A stretch of 64,000 nucleotides of DNA from Begonia masoniana (taxonomy: Eukaryota > Streptophyta > Magnoliopsida > Cucurbitales > Begoniaceae): contig CM039509.1 of assembly GCA_022432975.1 (NCBI GenBank), forward strand, positions 21,173,432 through 21,237,431, read 5' to 3'. Position 1 is the first letter of the stretch; each line of letters starts with the position of its first letter. The notes below the pieces were generated by a model. It was not told where the DNA came from. It saw nothing but the letters and a program-made list of their open reading frames with translations, and did not search any database. Shown piece by piece: positions 10,746 through 22,046 of this stretch. The translations under genes and the position numbers were made by a program.

Positions 10746-11439
10746 CTCCTCATTTCCTCCACGCCCTGCAAACTTCACAATTTTCTCCCTACCTCCATCC
10801 CTTCATCAACTTACTTCTAAACACATTTCATAACAAACACTTCAACATAAAATCACTCTTAGCATCATCCATTCCTCAATTCATCAAACAAAAAAACGCG
10901 ACTCGAAACGTATCCTAGAACGTATTCAGAATAAGACGAAAGTCATGAAATCTAACTGCATGGATAGCTCTAAAACTCGAGCGCATCCATACTCAACCTA
11001 AAATAGCACCAAACAGATCCTGTAACGACCCCGGCCAGGAGCCGTCACGTGTTCATATTCTTTCTGTGATCGTTTGCTTGACTTTCAGTATTATTACATT
11101 CACTTACTAACTCTCAACAGACTTTCACATTTTACATATACCTTTTTGTTTTCTTTCTAAACTGGTAATAGAGACGCAGAGCCATTAAGGAAGACGAACC
11201 CTCTCGTGCCCGACTTCCCACGCCTCGTCGGCTCAACTTTCACAGAGTCGAGCGACTAGACTCGGTCATTAGCTTCTTGACAATTTCGGGAAAAGATGAG
11301 GTGCCCTCAATTCTCTTAACATAATACCACTCGGGTTTGCATGGGTTGCATGCGTTGACAACCCTCAGAAATTTAGTCGTCCGGTCGTCACGTGCATTAC
11401 ACATGACTCGCTTAGCATCGCCTAAAAGGAGACATCATC

Positions 11440-11790
11440 CGATGGGCACGTGGGTCTCGCGTGCTAAACTAAAACATCATCCGGTCACTAAACGACAAAA
11501 ACACATTTTATATCATCCGGTCGCTAAACGACAAAACACATTTTACATCTTCCGGTCGCTAAACGACAAAACACATTTTTCATCTTCCGGTGACATCATC
11601 CGGAAGACTAAACTATCATACAACTATCCTTCGGCGTCTGCCGATGGCGTCAGCCGGAAGACTAAACCAACAAACAACTACCCTTCGGCATCTGCCGATG
11701 ACGTCAGCCGGAAGACTAAACCAACAACAATTAACTCTCGGCATCTGCCGATGACGTCAACCGGAAGATTGCGTCATCCAGCTTCCGTCT
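11440..11790 (-). repeat. Dyad and tandem module of B2 (CACTAAACGACAAA and TGACGTCA set)
   Basis: Plus-strand copies of CCGGTCGCTAAACGACAAAA alternate with CATC or CTTC spacers. They are followed by three copies of CCGATGACGTCAGCCGG with small changes. The same words occur in F, G and H. Confidence 0.85.
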
Positions 11791-12369
11791 TACGGTAGAG
11801 AACACTAAATCGTCAAAGGACTCCTTCCAACTGGAAGAAAACACAAATCATCCAAATGCACATAACGGGAGACTTAAGCAACAGATCATTTATAATCTAT
11901 ATAATCATTCCCTGACTCAGTAATCCACTAGACAGTTTCAAAGCTCAACGTTTTAAAATATTCTCATCCTACTTAAACTACCATATCCTTTAACATACTG
12001 TGTCATAAGAGTCTTAACCAGGGGTCATAAGTCGCCTCTCCAGTCCCGCACTGTCACCTTGAGCATCCTCCAGCAACCAGCCTTAAGCATCCTCTTTGAA
12101 CATGACATCCTCACCTGAACCTTCTTCACCTACACCATAAGGTTTAACTATAAGCCTAATGCTTAGTAAGGAATGCACGCTGTCAGATATACATGAGTAC
12201 ACAATTTAAGGAGACATAAGTTCATAAACCATTCATCACTAGTGTTCATCTTTATCATTTACATAACATGTATTAAGGCAGGGAACGAGGGAGGAAGACA
12301 GGGGTACATAGTCATTTGCCTATCGCGGCAGTCGTACATAATCATTTGCCTATCGCGGCAATCATGATA

Positions 12370-12560
12370 CATCACTCGGCCTCCCCAGTGGGAGAATTCG
12401 CGAGCCATACATATCATTAACCCGACCTCCACCAGTGGGAGATTTCGCGAGTCGTACATATCATTAACTCGGCCTCCACCAGTGGGAGATTTCGCGAGTC
12501 ATACATATCATTAACTCGGCCTCCACCAGTGGGAGATTTCGGGAGTCATACATAACATAG
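12370..12560 (-). repeat. Tandem hairpins (about 47-bp unit, about 4 copies) in B2 intron 2
   Basis: Each unit contains CTCGGCCTCCACCAGTGGGAG followed by TTCGCGAG. CTCC pairs with GGAG around CAGTG, and CTCG pairs with CGAG further out. Confidence 0.8.
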
Positions 12561-12834
12561 TCTTTTCCCCGTTCTGCACTTAATCATGGTCACATTTACT
12601 TTTCATGTTCTCTACTTAATCATAAACGTGGACATAATGCATAGACATGAGGTTCATAGAGAAAAGTCATACCATAAGAACAAGCATAACATCTCGTAAC
12701 TTTACATTTACTTACACCACTTCTTCATATCGTGGAAATAACAAATCATAGTCAACAGCTAACATCTCAATGATTTCCTAATACCCTTGCGGTGTAGGGC
12801 CCTAGTGGCCGGAAATCTTAAGACATTCACTTAC

Positions 12835-12879
12835 CTGGATTCCTTAGCAATCTGAACTTCCTCTCTTTAACTTCTTCAC
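12835..12879 (-). other. Putative 45-nt LTR leader mini-exon (B2)
   Basis: On the minus strand the segment lies between TTTTAG/GTGAAG and ATCCAG/GTAAGTG. It is exactly 45 nt, as in A, A2, C and K. Confidence 0.55.
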
Positions 12880-13958
12880 CTAAAACATGTACATTACAGT
12901 AGTTAAAACAAAGTCCTAGTAGCCCTAATCATAAACCATCCTAGGATCTAATAGCTAAAGTCATTCCGATTCCTCTGTTTGACACACTGCAGTCTGAAAT
13001 CCGAAACTAGGTGGACAGGTTTTACCATTGATTAAATCCGAGTTGGTTACTTAAAATGCTCAGAATCGATTCGGGATGACATTTCTACTCCCAGATTTTA
13101 AAAAAAGTCATAAACTACTCGGCCACTGCTAAAAATCCGAACTCAGTGCCGAGCTGAAAACAGAGCTCTATTTACTAATGAATGACTACATTGTCCATTA
13201 CATACCTCGGGTGTGGATTTGCAGAGAAGAGCAAGCTCGAAACCAGCCGTCGGTAAAGGGAAGTTCTGGTAGCCGAGAGCAAGAACTTGGGAAAAAGGAA
13301 TCGCCGAGAGGGAATGTCGGCTACAGTGGCAATAAATGAGATTTAAGGTTTCCATTTCCTATTTATACAAAATCCATCGATTTTAAATTACAAAACTGCC
13401 ACCCAACCTAGTTTTACTTAACTTGTAATAATTTATCTTAACATTAAATTTTAAATCATAAAGGTTAAATAAGAGGGTGACAATGAAAATGGTCAGAAAA
13501 TCACCTGGCCAAAATGTCGGGTGTTACAGATCCAGTACAATTTTAACATGAGACTTCGTAAGAGAAATTCATAAAACGAATTTTCCAAAACATCAAAACA
13601 TGTGTGTTTCCTAGCTAATCACCCATCAGCCCAATTAAGCCCTCCTATACATTTATCGACTATTTCTACCTATCGTATCCCCAAATACTTACATGTCATC
13701 CCCATGGGTCAAAATACGCGTCGACTACCTAGCACGCTCCCACTGGCATCTTTCTTCAATCCGTGCGTTCATCAGGTAGAGGAACGCATTCCTCACATGT
13801 TTCGAAATCATCTACACCATAGAATTAACCTATGAGCTAAAGGGCTCAGTAAATCTACGTAAATGCAAATGCGTGTCATGCGTATGCAGTTCATAAAATC
13901 ATGCATCCATTTTCATTCTTTAGTTACATAATGTGGGCGTCACCGGGGGTTGACTCTC

Positions 13959-14012
13959 ACCAGATGGAGAGGGTACATCTGGCGGTTAGATAGCTCTTTC
14001 CATCTACCGTGG
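13959..14012 (-). other. Hairpin in putative intron 2 of LTR K
   Basis: AGATGGAGAGGG pairs with CTCTTTCCATCT, and the inner ATCT pairs with AGAT. In LTR C the inner pair is GTCC with GGAC, so the inner stem has changed on both sides. Confidence 0.72.
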
Positions 14013-14357
14013 GGAAAACATGCTCCTCCTCTTAGGACAGCCATGTCTGAACCCCACTCCGACATGACCGTGATTATATACATTCATATATTTCATTAGT
14101 CGTTTCTTTTCATGAAAACGTATGCGGAAATTCATTTTTCGTGCTAGTTCAAAAACATGATGCATGGACATGGGTTGTGCATTAAAAGTAAGGAAAGCAT
14201 AAAGTAACACATAGAACCTAGAAAAACGTTCTAGTGTAACAATTATCCTAAACTACCCATCAAACCTACACTAAACAATAACTTCACCAAATATCCTTGA
14301 TCGATAAACTCTCCTATGGTGTGGGCCCGATCGGCCAAGCGAGTCACGAAGACTTAC

Positions 14358-14402
14358 CTTGTGTCCTTAGCGTACTGAGCTCCGTCCACGAGCGTTGTTC
14401 AC
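14358..14402 (-). other. Putative 45-nt LTR leader mini-exon (K)
   Basis: On the minus strand CCTTAG precedes GTGAACAACGCTCGTGGACG, and ACAAG/GTAAGTC closes the segment. The first 20 nt are identical to the mini-exon of LTR C. Confidence 0.6.
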
Positions 14403-15606
14403 CTAAGGCAATTCATAAAAATCGTCATTAAAATCGGGTTTAAACAGTTAAATTTCCAAAACTAACGAGACCCTAAACTAAAGAAAATTTCCTAAAAATC
14501 TAATTTAACTCATTGAGGCATTTGATTGAGCAATTCACGCTCGACATTTCTAAACCCCATTAATGGAGTTTTCCAAAACCTCCAAAAATGAAAAACCCTA
14601 ACACTCATCAATAAATCGACTAACTAAGTCCAATAACCATAAATACATCCATTAGAGGCGTAATCACGATAAACCTATCGATTTCAAACCTTAATCTACG
14701 TTTTTAACAAAACCATAACTAAAGCTTCAACCGTTTCCTAGCCCTAAACCAGAAACTAAATCATCCAAACGCTAGATGCTCACCTAGAATGTTGATCGGA
14801 GAAGAAAACGTGAAGAGTTGAGTCGCCGGAGAAGAGGCGTTGGTCGTCGGAAGAGAGAACGCACGAGGGAGAGGAGAAAATCGCCTGGAAGGGGATTTTC
14901 AGGAGAGAAATCATGAAGTGTTGAGGTAGGGGGTGATTTTTGGTTTTTAATAAAATTTAACCTATCAAATGACCATTTTGCCCTTTGGTCAATTTTCTAA
15001 TAATCCTTCTCTGATTTCGTTAATTGATTCATCGATTCAGTTTCTCCAAATTTTCATATTTCACCAATAATTCTAATTTATTGCTAGGGCTCTATTAAAA
15101 CTTTTCGTTTGCAAAACGAGCTCATTTCACTATATTTATGAAATTGCCATTATATAGCGAAAGTTCTAAAATCCCGTAAAACAGGTGTTTCATCCTCGTG
15201 AAACAAAGCCGTGAGGGGAGGATATTGGGCTACGGCCCAATCCCCAGAGCAGACAATATCTTACTAGGAAAAGAGATCGTTATAAATGGTATTAGAGCTT
15301 GTACCCAACCAGAAATGTGGTCAACGATGACGTTGGTCCCCCGAGGGGGGGTGATTGTGATGACTCGAATGTGTACGTATGAGCACGACTGCGGGGCAAA
15401 CCTCGAGTTGTAGGGCAAACCTCGGGTTGCAGGGCAAACCTCAGGACCTAAGCTGAGTGTAGGTAAATCTCGGACTCGAGTATAAGCAAATCCTGGGTCA
15501 TAAAAAGGGGGTCGTCACAATCCCACATTGCTTGAGGAGGTAATGAAACATATGTAAAGAAACCCTCCCAAGATAGTAAGACGCGTTTTGGAGCACAATT
15601 GACAAT

Positions 15607-15685
15607 GGATCCCATAAGAACTCTGAAGTTAAAAGTGCTTGGTGAGAGTAAGTACATGTTGGGTGACCGAATGGGAAGTCACGCC
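15607..15685 (+). repeat. 5S rRNA-like segment in Cassandra LTR 2
   Basis: GGATCCCATAAGAACTCTG, then AAGTTAAAAGTGCTTGG, a GAGAGTA block and TGGGTGACC. This matches the internal control region of plant 5S rRNA with several changes. It is not a working 5S gene. Confidence 0.8.
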
Positions 15686-16082
15686 AAACAAAGTCGTAGG
15701 GGAGATATGGCTACGGTTCAATCACTAGAGAGGGACCAATATCTTATTGGAAAAAGGCTCTGGTCGTTAATAAATGGATTAGAGCTTGTACCCAACCAGA
15801 AATGTGGTCAACGAGGACGTTGGGCCCCCGAGAGGGGGTTGAGATTAAAAGTGTACGTATGAGCACGACTGCGGGGCAAACCTCGAGTTGTAGGGCAAAC
15901 CTCGGGTTGCAGGGCAAACCTCAGGACCTAAGCGAGTGGAGTAATCTCGGACTCGAGTATAAGCAAATCCTGGGTCATAAAAAGGGGGTCGTCACAATCC
16001 CACATTGCTTGAGGAGTAATGAAACATATGTAAAGAAACCCTCCCAAGATAGTAAGACGCGTTTTGGAGCACAATTGACAAT

Positions 16083-16163
16083 GGATCCCATAAGAACTCT
16101 GAAGTTAAAAGTGCTCTGGTGAGAGTAGTACCATGTTGGGTGACCGACTGGGAAGTCATCGCC
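16083..16163 (+). repeat. 5S rRNA-like segment in Cassandra LTR 3
   Basis: The best preserved copy, with GAGAGTAGTACCATG and TTGGGTGACCGACTGGGAAG. It resembles box A, intermediate element and box C of plant 5S genes. Confidence 0.82.
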
Positions 16164-16554
16164 AAACAAAGTCGTTAGGGGAGATATTGGGCTACGGTTC
16201 AATCCCTAGAGCGGACAATATCTTATTGGAAAAATGGGTCGTTATAAATGGTGTCAGAGCCTGTACCCAACCGAAAATGTGGTCAACGAGGACGTTGGGC
16301 CCCCGAGAGGGGTGATTGTGATGATTCAGATGTGTACGTATGAGCACGACTACGGGCAAACCTTGGGTTGTGGGGAAAATCTCGGGACTTAAGCCGAGTG
16401 TAGGCAAATCTCGGACTCGAGTATAGGCAAATTCTGGGTCGTAAAAAGGGGGTCGTCACAATCCCACATCGCTTGGGAAGGTATGTGAAAATGAAACATA
16501 TGTAAAGAAACCCTCCCAAGTTAGTAAGACGCGTTTTAGAGCACAATTGGCAAC

Positions 16555-16634
16555 GGATCCCATAAGAACTCTGAAGTTAAAAGTGCTCCGGTAAGAGTAG
16601 TACCATATTAGGTGACTGACTGGGAAGTCCTTGC
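16555..16634 (+). repeat. 5S rRNA-like segment in Cassandra LTR 4
   Basis: Same organisation as the other two, with AAGAGTAGTACC and TAGGTGACTGACTGGGAAGT. Confidence 0.8.
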
Positions 16635-16719
16635 TAAACAAAACCGTGAGGGGAGGATATTGGACTACGGCCCAATCCCTAGAGCGGACAATATCTTACT
16701 CTGAAAATGAGTCGTTATA

Positions 16720-18480
16720 ATTATCCTATGCATGACCTTGAGTTAGCGGCAGTTGTTTTCACTTTGAAAATATAGAGACACCACTTATATGGACAACAAT
16801 GCGAGGTATTTTTGGATCACAAGAGTCTGAAATACATCTTTACTCAGAAGGAGTTGAACATGAGGCAAAGGCAATGGTTAGAATTTGTTAAGGATTATGA
16901 CATCGAAATTAAATACCATCCTGGAAAAGCTAACGTTGTTGCTGATGCATTGAGTAAAATGTCAACTACGATGCAGTCAGCTATGTCAGCTATGTCAATG
17001 CCTCTAAGAACTGAAATTCAGAAGTTCGAGATGGAGATAGTTTTAGAGTTATCGGCCGTGCTCGCAGATCTGACTATATGGCCAACCATCTTGGACCGAA
17101 TAAAGGAATATCGAAAGATAGATTCAAAAGAGAAAACTGATATGTTGAGCAAGTTAGTTGATGCCTCATCTGACTTCAGCTATTCGGGAGACGGTATTCT
17201 AAGTTCAGGAACTGGTAGTACGTTCCCAAAGACGAAGGGCTACGGAAGGAGATTTTAGCAGAAGCTCATTCGTCTTCTTTCTCTGTACATCCAGGAAACA
17301 CGAAGATGTATCGAGATTTGAAATTACACTTATGGTGGACAAATATGAAGAATGAAGTCGCCAAGTATGTAGAATCATGTATGGTATACCAACAAGTGAA
17401 AGCTGAACACCAAAGACCAGGTGAGACTCTTAAACCTCTACCAATTCCTGAATAGAAATGGGAAGCTACTACCATCGATTTTGTTGTCGCCTTGCTGAGA
17501 ACAGCTAGAGGCCACAATAGTATATAGGTCATAGTGGACAGATTAACGAAGTCAGCCCATTTTCTGCATGTGAAGACAACTTTCTCTATGATTCAATACA
17601 CGGATTTGTATATGAGAGAGATTATCAAGTTGCATGGAATACCGGTGTCGATTGTTTTTTACTGGAATCCTAGGTTTACTTCAAGATTTTGGAAAAGTCT
17701 GCAGAGCTCTTTAGGAACTTAGTTAAATTTCAGCACGACATTTCATCCACAAATCGATGAACAATCTGAGAGAATAATTCAGATATTGGAAGATATGTTA
17801 AAATCGTGCATGTTGGAATTTCAGGCTTCATGGAGCAAATTCCTACCGTTAGTAGAATTCTCTTACAACAATAGCTATCAATCTACGATTGGTATGGCTC
17901 CGTATGAAGGTCTTTATGGCAGAAAGTGCAGATTTGCTTTATATTGGGATGAAGTTGGAGAAGCAAAGCTTATCGGCCCCAAGATATTACAGCAGATGTC
18001 TGAGAAAGTGGCTATTATCAGACAAAGAATTGAGATTGCTCAGAGTCGACAGAAAAGTTATGCAGATAAAAGATGAAGGGATCTCGAATTCGTAGAAGGC
18101 GACGAAATATTTCTGAAAGTATTGTCGTTCAAAGGCATGATGTGATTTGGTAAGAAAGGAAGCTCAGTCCAGGTTTCATAGGACCGTTTCCTATCTTGAA
18201 GAAAATAGGGAGCACAACTTACAGACTGCAGCTACCTTCCTCTATGGATGGGATTCACAGCGTCTTTCACGTATCTATGATAGGGAACCGGTAAACATAG
18301 AGATCCAACCGATGCTGACGTATGAGGAAAGACCAAAAAGGATTCTGGAGTCTTCAATCAAAGTGCTACGCAACAAGGAGATTCTACTGGTAAAGGTTCT
18401 ATGGCGTAATCATAATGTAGAGGAAGCCACTTGGGAAAGACAACATGATACAATGGATAGATATCCTGAACTATTTGACT
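16720..18480 (+). pseudogene. Pol fragment of element J: RNase H, integrase, chromodomain (decayed)
   Basis: Begins inside RNase H directly after the Cassandra array ([12 protein letters not shown]) and continues through [21 protein letters not shown], the integrase zinc region (HPGNTKMYRDL), the catalytic core and a chromodomain ([16 protein letters not shown]), ending at 18480. Several in-frame stops and at least one frameshift (near 17240) break it. The second catalytic Asp of integrase is lost: the usual SDRDPRF reads FYWNPRF. Gag, protease and reverse transcriptase would lie left of the window. It is clearly homologous to A and F and is the oldest coding layer here. Confidence 0.92.
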
Positions 18481-18508
18481 AAGCAAATTTTGGGAACAAA
18501 AATTTATT

Positions 18509-18521
18509 AAAGTGGGTGGGA
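18509..18521 (+). other. Polypurine tract of element J
   Basis: AAAGTGGGTGGGA abuts the TG of J's 3' LTR. Confidence 0.8.
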
Positions 18522-19468
18522 TGTAACACCCGACATTTTCTGATCATGTAATCGTCCATAAAATTAGTTAAATGGAAGAAATTTGCTATAAATGCAATGA
18601 ATATTTTATTGAAATTTGGAAGCCAAAAATTGAAGAGTTTAAGAAAATAGCGTGAAAAAGATGGAGTAAAAACGTACGAGATTTTAAGCGAAACTCGAAT
18701 TAAATCACAAAGCTTCTTCAAGAAGCTACCTCTATCCATGTTGCCAAACACCTTAACCATCCACTTCTCTATCTCTTCGTGAAACCCCTCAGCAGATCAC
18801 ACTTCTCCCTCACATTTCACTTTCTTCCTTTTTCCTCCTTCTCTAGACGACGACAAACCAGCTCTTCACGCCAATGATTCCAAGTGACGCCCTTTTTGGT
18901 TTTTTTCCTCTTTTCATCGCTAAGGTCAGTTTATACTTTGATTAGTTAGTTTCATCGATTTAGGCGTTGATTTTGTTAGAGATTTTTAGAGCTAGGGTTT
19001 TAGAAATTCGTGAATCTATGATAATGCATGATAGAACGTTGTCTAAAGGTTTGAATGGATAAACCAAAGAAAAACTAAGCAAGTTTGATGAGAAACAGAT
19101 TTTAGGTTGAGAAAATCGACACTAACAAGGCAACCTACGAATTTTGGAATTTTGCTATCGTTTTTGGTCTTCTTTTTATAAATTGAAAATTCCATGTCAG
19201 TCTAGACATAATAAGCTTTTTGAAACATGTTGAATCATTCAAAACGGATAAAAGTTGAGTGAGTTATGGACGTTTGAAGTTGAGCCAATTTTTAAGGCAA
19301 AATTCGAGTTTTGAATAGAGTTTTGGAATGAACTTTGAGTTATTTGAATGGTTATTTTGAACTATTAAATTGGTCACTTAGTTCTACAATTTCTGAAATT
19401 TAATTTCATGCCTGGATGTTTCTTTATTCAAATCTTGACGTATTAATGGATTCAATGCACATGTTTAG

Positions 19469-19522
19469 GTTCTAGAAACTTCAAAGAAAGCACTCAAGGT
19501 TTGCTAATTCGATGGAACTCAG
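19469..19522 (+). other. Putative 54-nt LTR leader mini-exon (J)
   Basis: The segment lies between ATGTTTAG and CTCAG/GTAAGTTC. It is the longest of the mini-exons seen here. Confidence 0.5.
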
Positions 19523-19857
19523 GTAAGTTCGTATGCATGTGTTTGGCCCTTAAGATCTACATCATAGAGGTACTAGGCTTTTATGTTTTATGGGGTACGT
19601 TGACGGGTAGATAGGTTATCGAATGTGTCTTAGGTTATGAGTGTTTGTTTTATGTTATCGTCTTGATGAGCTGTTGATAATTATGTTTCGAGGATCTGTC
19701 AATCACGTATGTTATGTTTTATGCACAATGTATGTTCATGCTTCACATTTTCAAGAAAGTAATGCAAAACGTTTTATGCACATGTTTTGAAGTGAGAAAG
19801 ATAAAAATATAAATGTAAAGTACGGTTAAGTGTGAGACGGGGGATGACATATTTGTT

Positions 19858-19935
19858 CTTGTCCTTCTCTAGGACGAATGTTAAAAACCATCCTCGTCGC
19901 GGACAATATGTTATTTTATCCCTCCCTAGGACAAG
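19858..19935 (+). other. Hairpin in putative intron 2 of LTR J
   Basis: CTTGTCCT pairs with AGGACAAG, and an inner AGGACGA pairs imperfectly with TCGTC. It occupies the same place as the other intron-2 hairpins. Confidence 0.55.
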
Positions 19936-20489
19936 GCAAAATTACTAACTCACGTCATGTATGTAATGTCTCCCACTACCCTATAAACCTCACTTAACCA
20001 ATATGTTCATTTCAACATAAATGTAATGTATGTACATGTTTTGAAACGTTCATACATAGCACATACATTTGATGGCATTATATGTTCTTATTGAGCTTTA
20101 GGTTCATTGGTTAAACTGTATGATGTAGGTACGGATCGTACTGATGAGAACTCAGAGCCTTAGGCTGATGTATAAGTGCGGTTGATGGGACGAGCTTGGG
20201 GGTTGGTGGTGGCAGTCCGACAAATTTTGACCTGTGGGTGAAGTCTTGAGGTCTATGTTTATGTTTGTAAAGTCTTTTTGAATTTGGGCGAATGTTAAGG
20301 TTATGTGTATATGTCTTAAGTCTTGTGGGAATTTATAGATAGTTTAAGATTTGAAAATATTCTGGAGATGTTTGGGATTTCATTTTGACTAAAGGATATG
20401 TCCATTTTTTTTAGCCCACAATGTGTTTTGTTTCTAAAATGTCTGCTGCGTGTTTTCTACTCGGTTTTACGAATTATGCTATGGAGTTA

Positions 20490-21482
20490 TGACACAATTC
20501 CACCTGCAATGGCTCGTGTTCTACCCATAAACATTAGAGTTATACAAACGATAAGAAACAGCAACTCGGCTAGGCCAAGATGCCTCTAAAACCAGTATAG
20601 ATTTGAACAACCAAATGAGATCCAAATGCAACGAAATTTTAAGGATTTCTTATTTAATGTGTCCACAATACTTATTTAAAGTTTCAGGTCCAGATGACGA
20701 GAAAATCAAAAGTTATGTAAAGAACACCAGATGCTGTCTAATAAGCAATCTTTTGTAAGCTCTCGGCATAACAATCTTCCAAGGAAGATTGGCAGCAAAT
20801 GGAACAGGTTATGGCCACCTTCTTCGTGTATCCTACTCTGTAACGAGAGGGAAGAAGAGTGGAACGAAGGCTATTCAAGGAACCGTGGGCTTGAAAGCTC
20901 AAAGGAGAGAACTCCTTCTCAGTTGTTGACCAAACCAAGCCTTACCGTTCACCGGTCTTCAAGGTCCGAACTCTTCAGACGAAATTAGGTTATTCTCATA
21001 TCATCAACAACCATTATAAGCACAAATAACCATGAATTTATAGACCTAAGGTGGGCTGGTTGTTGGGTTGGGCTTAAGCTTCAAAAAGAGGCCATTATGT
21101 ATGGCCAATGTTGGGCTTCTCTCCAATCTTCAGCCCATGTTTGTTTTTCTCCATTTCCTTTGCTTCAACCAACTTCCAACCACCATCTAACTTAACATAC
21201 ATTTAATCCTAATGCCTAAGGATGCATGCAACTATAAAGCATTACATGATGGTTAATGTTTACCAAATAAAACACACAAAAAAAGTAACCAATAGAACAC
21301 TCATAATATTCGGTTACAACGAGTTGAATTTAGGGAAGACAAATTCTCTCTTTATCTTCATGCTTCTAATCCAAGCCTTTAAATATTCAATTCCTACAAA
21401 ATGAGAAGCAAATGCATTAATAAATTCGCCATTGTCAATAAACGTACTTACCTTGATTGGTGATGGGGACTTGGGCACATCA
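20490..21482 (-). repeat. Element D 3' LTR (993 bp)
   Basis: On the minus strand it runs TGATGTGCCCAAG to GGAATTGTGTCA. It matches 48119-49086, with about 25 extra bases near the end (about 20503-20530). The open frame upstream reads about 170 nt into it. Confidence 0.9.
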
Positions 21483-21682
21483 TCATTCTCGGCTTCTTGA
21501 GGATTTGTCCTCAAATCCAAAGGGTGCTCTTTCATACTCCTTTTACCTTTTCCCAGATCAAAAGGAAAGGTGATTACTAGGTAATAGACTATATCATTGT
21601 GGCCTACAAAAAAGATGATTGCATTAACAAGAAAATTTGGCCATGGGTTAGGTTGAGCTTGGTAGGGTATTTCTCTTGGCAA
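21314..21682 (-). pseudogene. D-element 3' open frame running into the LTR
   Basis: A 122-residue frame with DLRTNPQEAENDD just before the LTR, then PKSPSPIKVSTFIDNGEFIN encoded by the LTR itself. The other D LTR (48119-49086) encodes a very similar stretch, with changes that mostly keep the protein alike. The family is unknown to me. It may be the C-terminal remnant of a longer gag-pol-like protein whose last part overlapped the LTR. The start is uncertain. Confidence 0.45.
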
Positions 21683-21690
21683 TTCCTCTA

Positions 21691-21987
21691 TTAGTATAAT
21701 GTTGAAGATGAGGGTGCCTCCAATTCATTCAAATTTAACCTCCTTAAGATATTAAATTCTAAGTGGAAAACTAGAAACATACTTATGGAATTATCAATAA
21801 GCTCAAAATTTAACAAGGTTAGCTTCCATAAGAACAAATGTTCTATCTTCAAGATAAGAGGTAAATTCATGGATATTCTATTAAATTCATCATAATAATC
21901 CAAGAATGGATGTAACAAGTCATACAAAGTAGTAGGTGCTATATAAAATGGATCCCCTCTTAAATAATCTTTTAAAGAAATCAACAA
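21691..21987 (-). pseudogene. Uncharacterised open frame (98 residues) in element D
   Basis: Leucine and phenylalanine-rich frame without a motif I recognise. It lies between the 295-residue frame and the LTR-overlapping frame, each in a different phase. The three may be pieces of one decayed coding region. Confidence 0.3.
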
Positions 21988-22046
21988 AGAGGAATTATAA
22001 GTATTATATCCAATAATCCATTCAAGAAGACAATTAAAGTAATCTA

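Larger units (their letters stand above)
11021..13528 (-). mobile_element. Solo LTR B2 (2508 bp)
   Basis: Minus-strand LTR starting TGTAACACCCGACATTTTGG at 13528 and ending GGGGTCGTTACA at 11021. An exact 5-bp duplication gatcc flanks it (11016-11020 and 13529-13533), and K's LTR resumes on both sides, so this is a solo LTR left by LTR-LTR recombination. Inside, on the minus strand, are TATAAATA, a mini-exon (12835-12879), tandem hairpins and a TGACGTCA module. It is the same family as B1. Confidence 0.93.
10270..15192 (-). repeat. Element K 5' LTR, split by solo LTR B2
   Basis: It is read on the minus strand from 15192 (TGAAACACCTGTTTTACG) to 10270 (GGGATCGTTACA) and is 2410 bp without the B2 insert and one target copy. 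The first bases are TGAAAC where relatives have TGTAAC. It resembles solo LTR C: same start motif, same intron-2 hairpin, a nearly identical first part of the mini-exon, and the same GATCGATCG module. It is inserted into the first LTR of the Cassandra array; the right flank tcctc (15193-15197) would be its target duplication. Confidence 0.85.
15193..16719 (+). mobile_element. Cassandra-type TRIM multimer (four LTRs, three internal regions)
   Basis: The order is LTR (partial, 15193-15284), internal, LTR (about 15512-15771), internal, LTR (15989-16246), internal, LTR (16453-16719). Each internal region begins 2-3 bp after the LTR with a Met tRNA primer site (TGGTATTAGAGC at 15287, TGGTGTCAGAGC at 16249) and ends with a purine tract AAAAAGGGGG. 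The LTRs contain a 5S rRNA-like segment, the known hallmark of Cassandra. There is no coding capacity. The second, third and fourth LTRs are complete; the first is cut by element K. The array interrupts the pol of J. Confidence 0.82.
18522..20489 (+). repeat. Element J 3' LTR, part 1 (split by D)
   Basis: Starts TGTAACACCCGACATTTTC and runs into element D at 20490, whose target duplication agtta occupies 20485-20489. It contains a mini-exon (19469-19522), an intron-2 hairpin (about 19858-19935) and the acceptor-like GATGATGTAG near 20128. Confidence 0.88.

Noticed and set aside
10421..10918. 165-residue plus-strand ORF
   Set aside because: It covers the palindromic module of LTR K and its length follows from repeats without stops. 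There is no protein-like pattern and it is antisense to the element.
15607..16634. 5S rRNA genes
   Set aside because: Only about 80 bp of 5S-like sequence is present in each copy, with several changes, inside LTRs that have primer sites and purine tracts. This is the Cassandra pattern.
18479..18760. 93-residue minus-strand ORF at the start of LTR J
   Set aside because: Antisense to the LTR in AT-rich sequence, with no homologue in the other LTRs.
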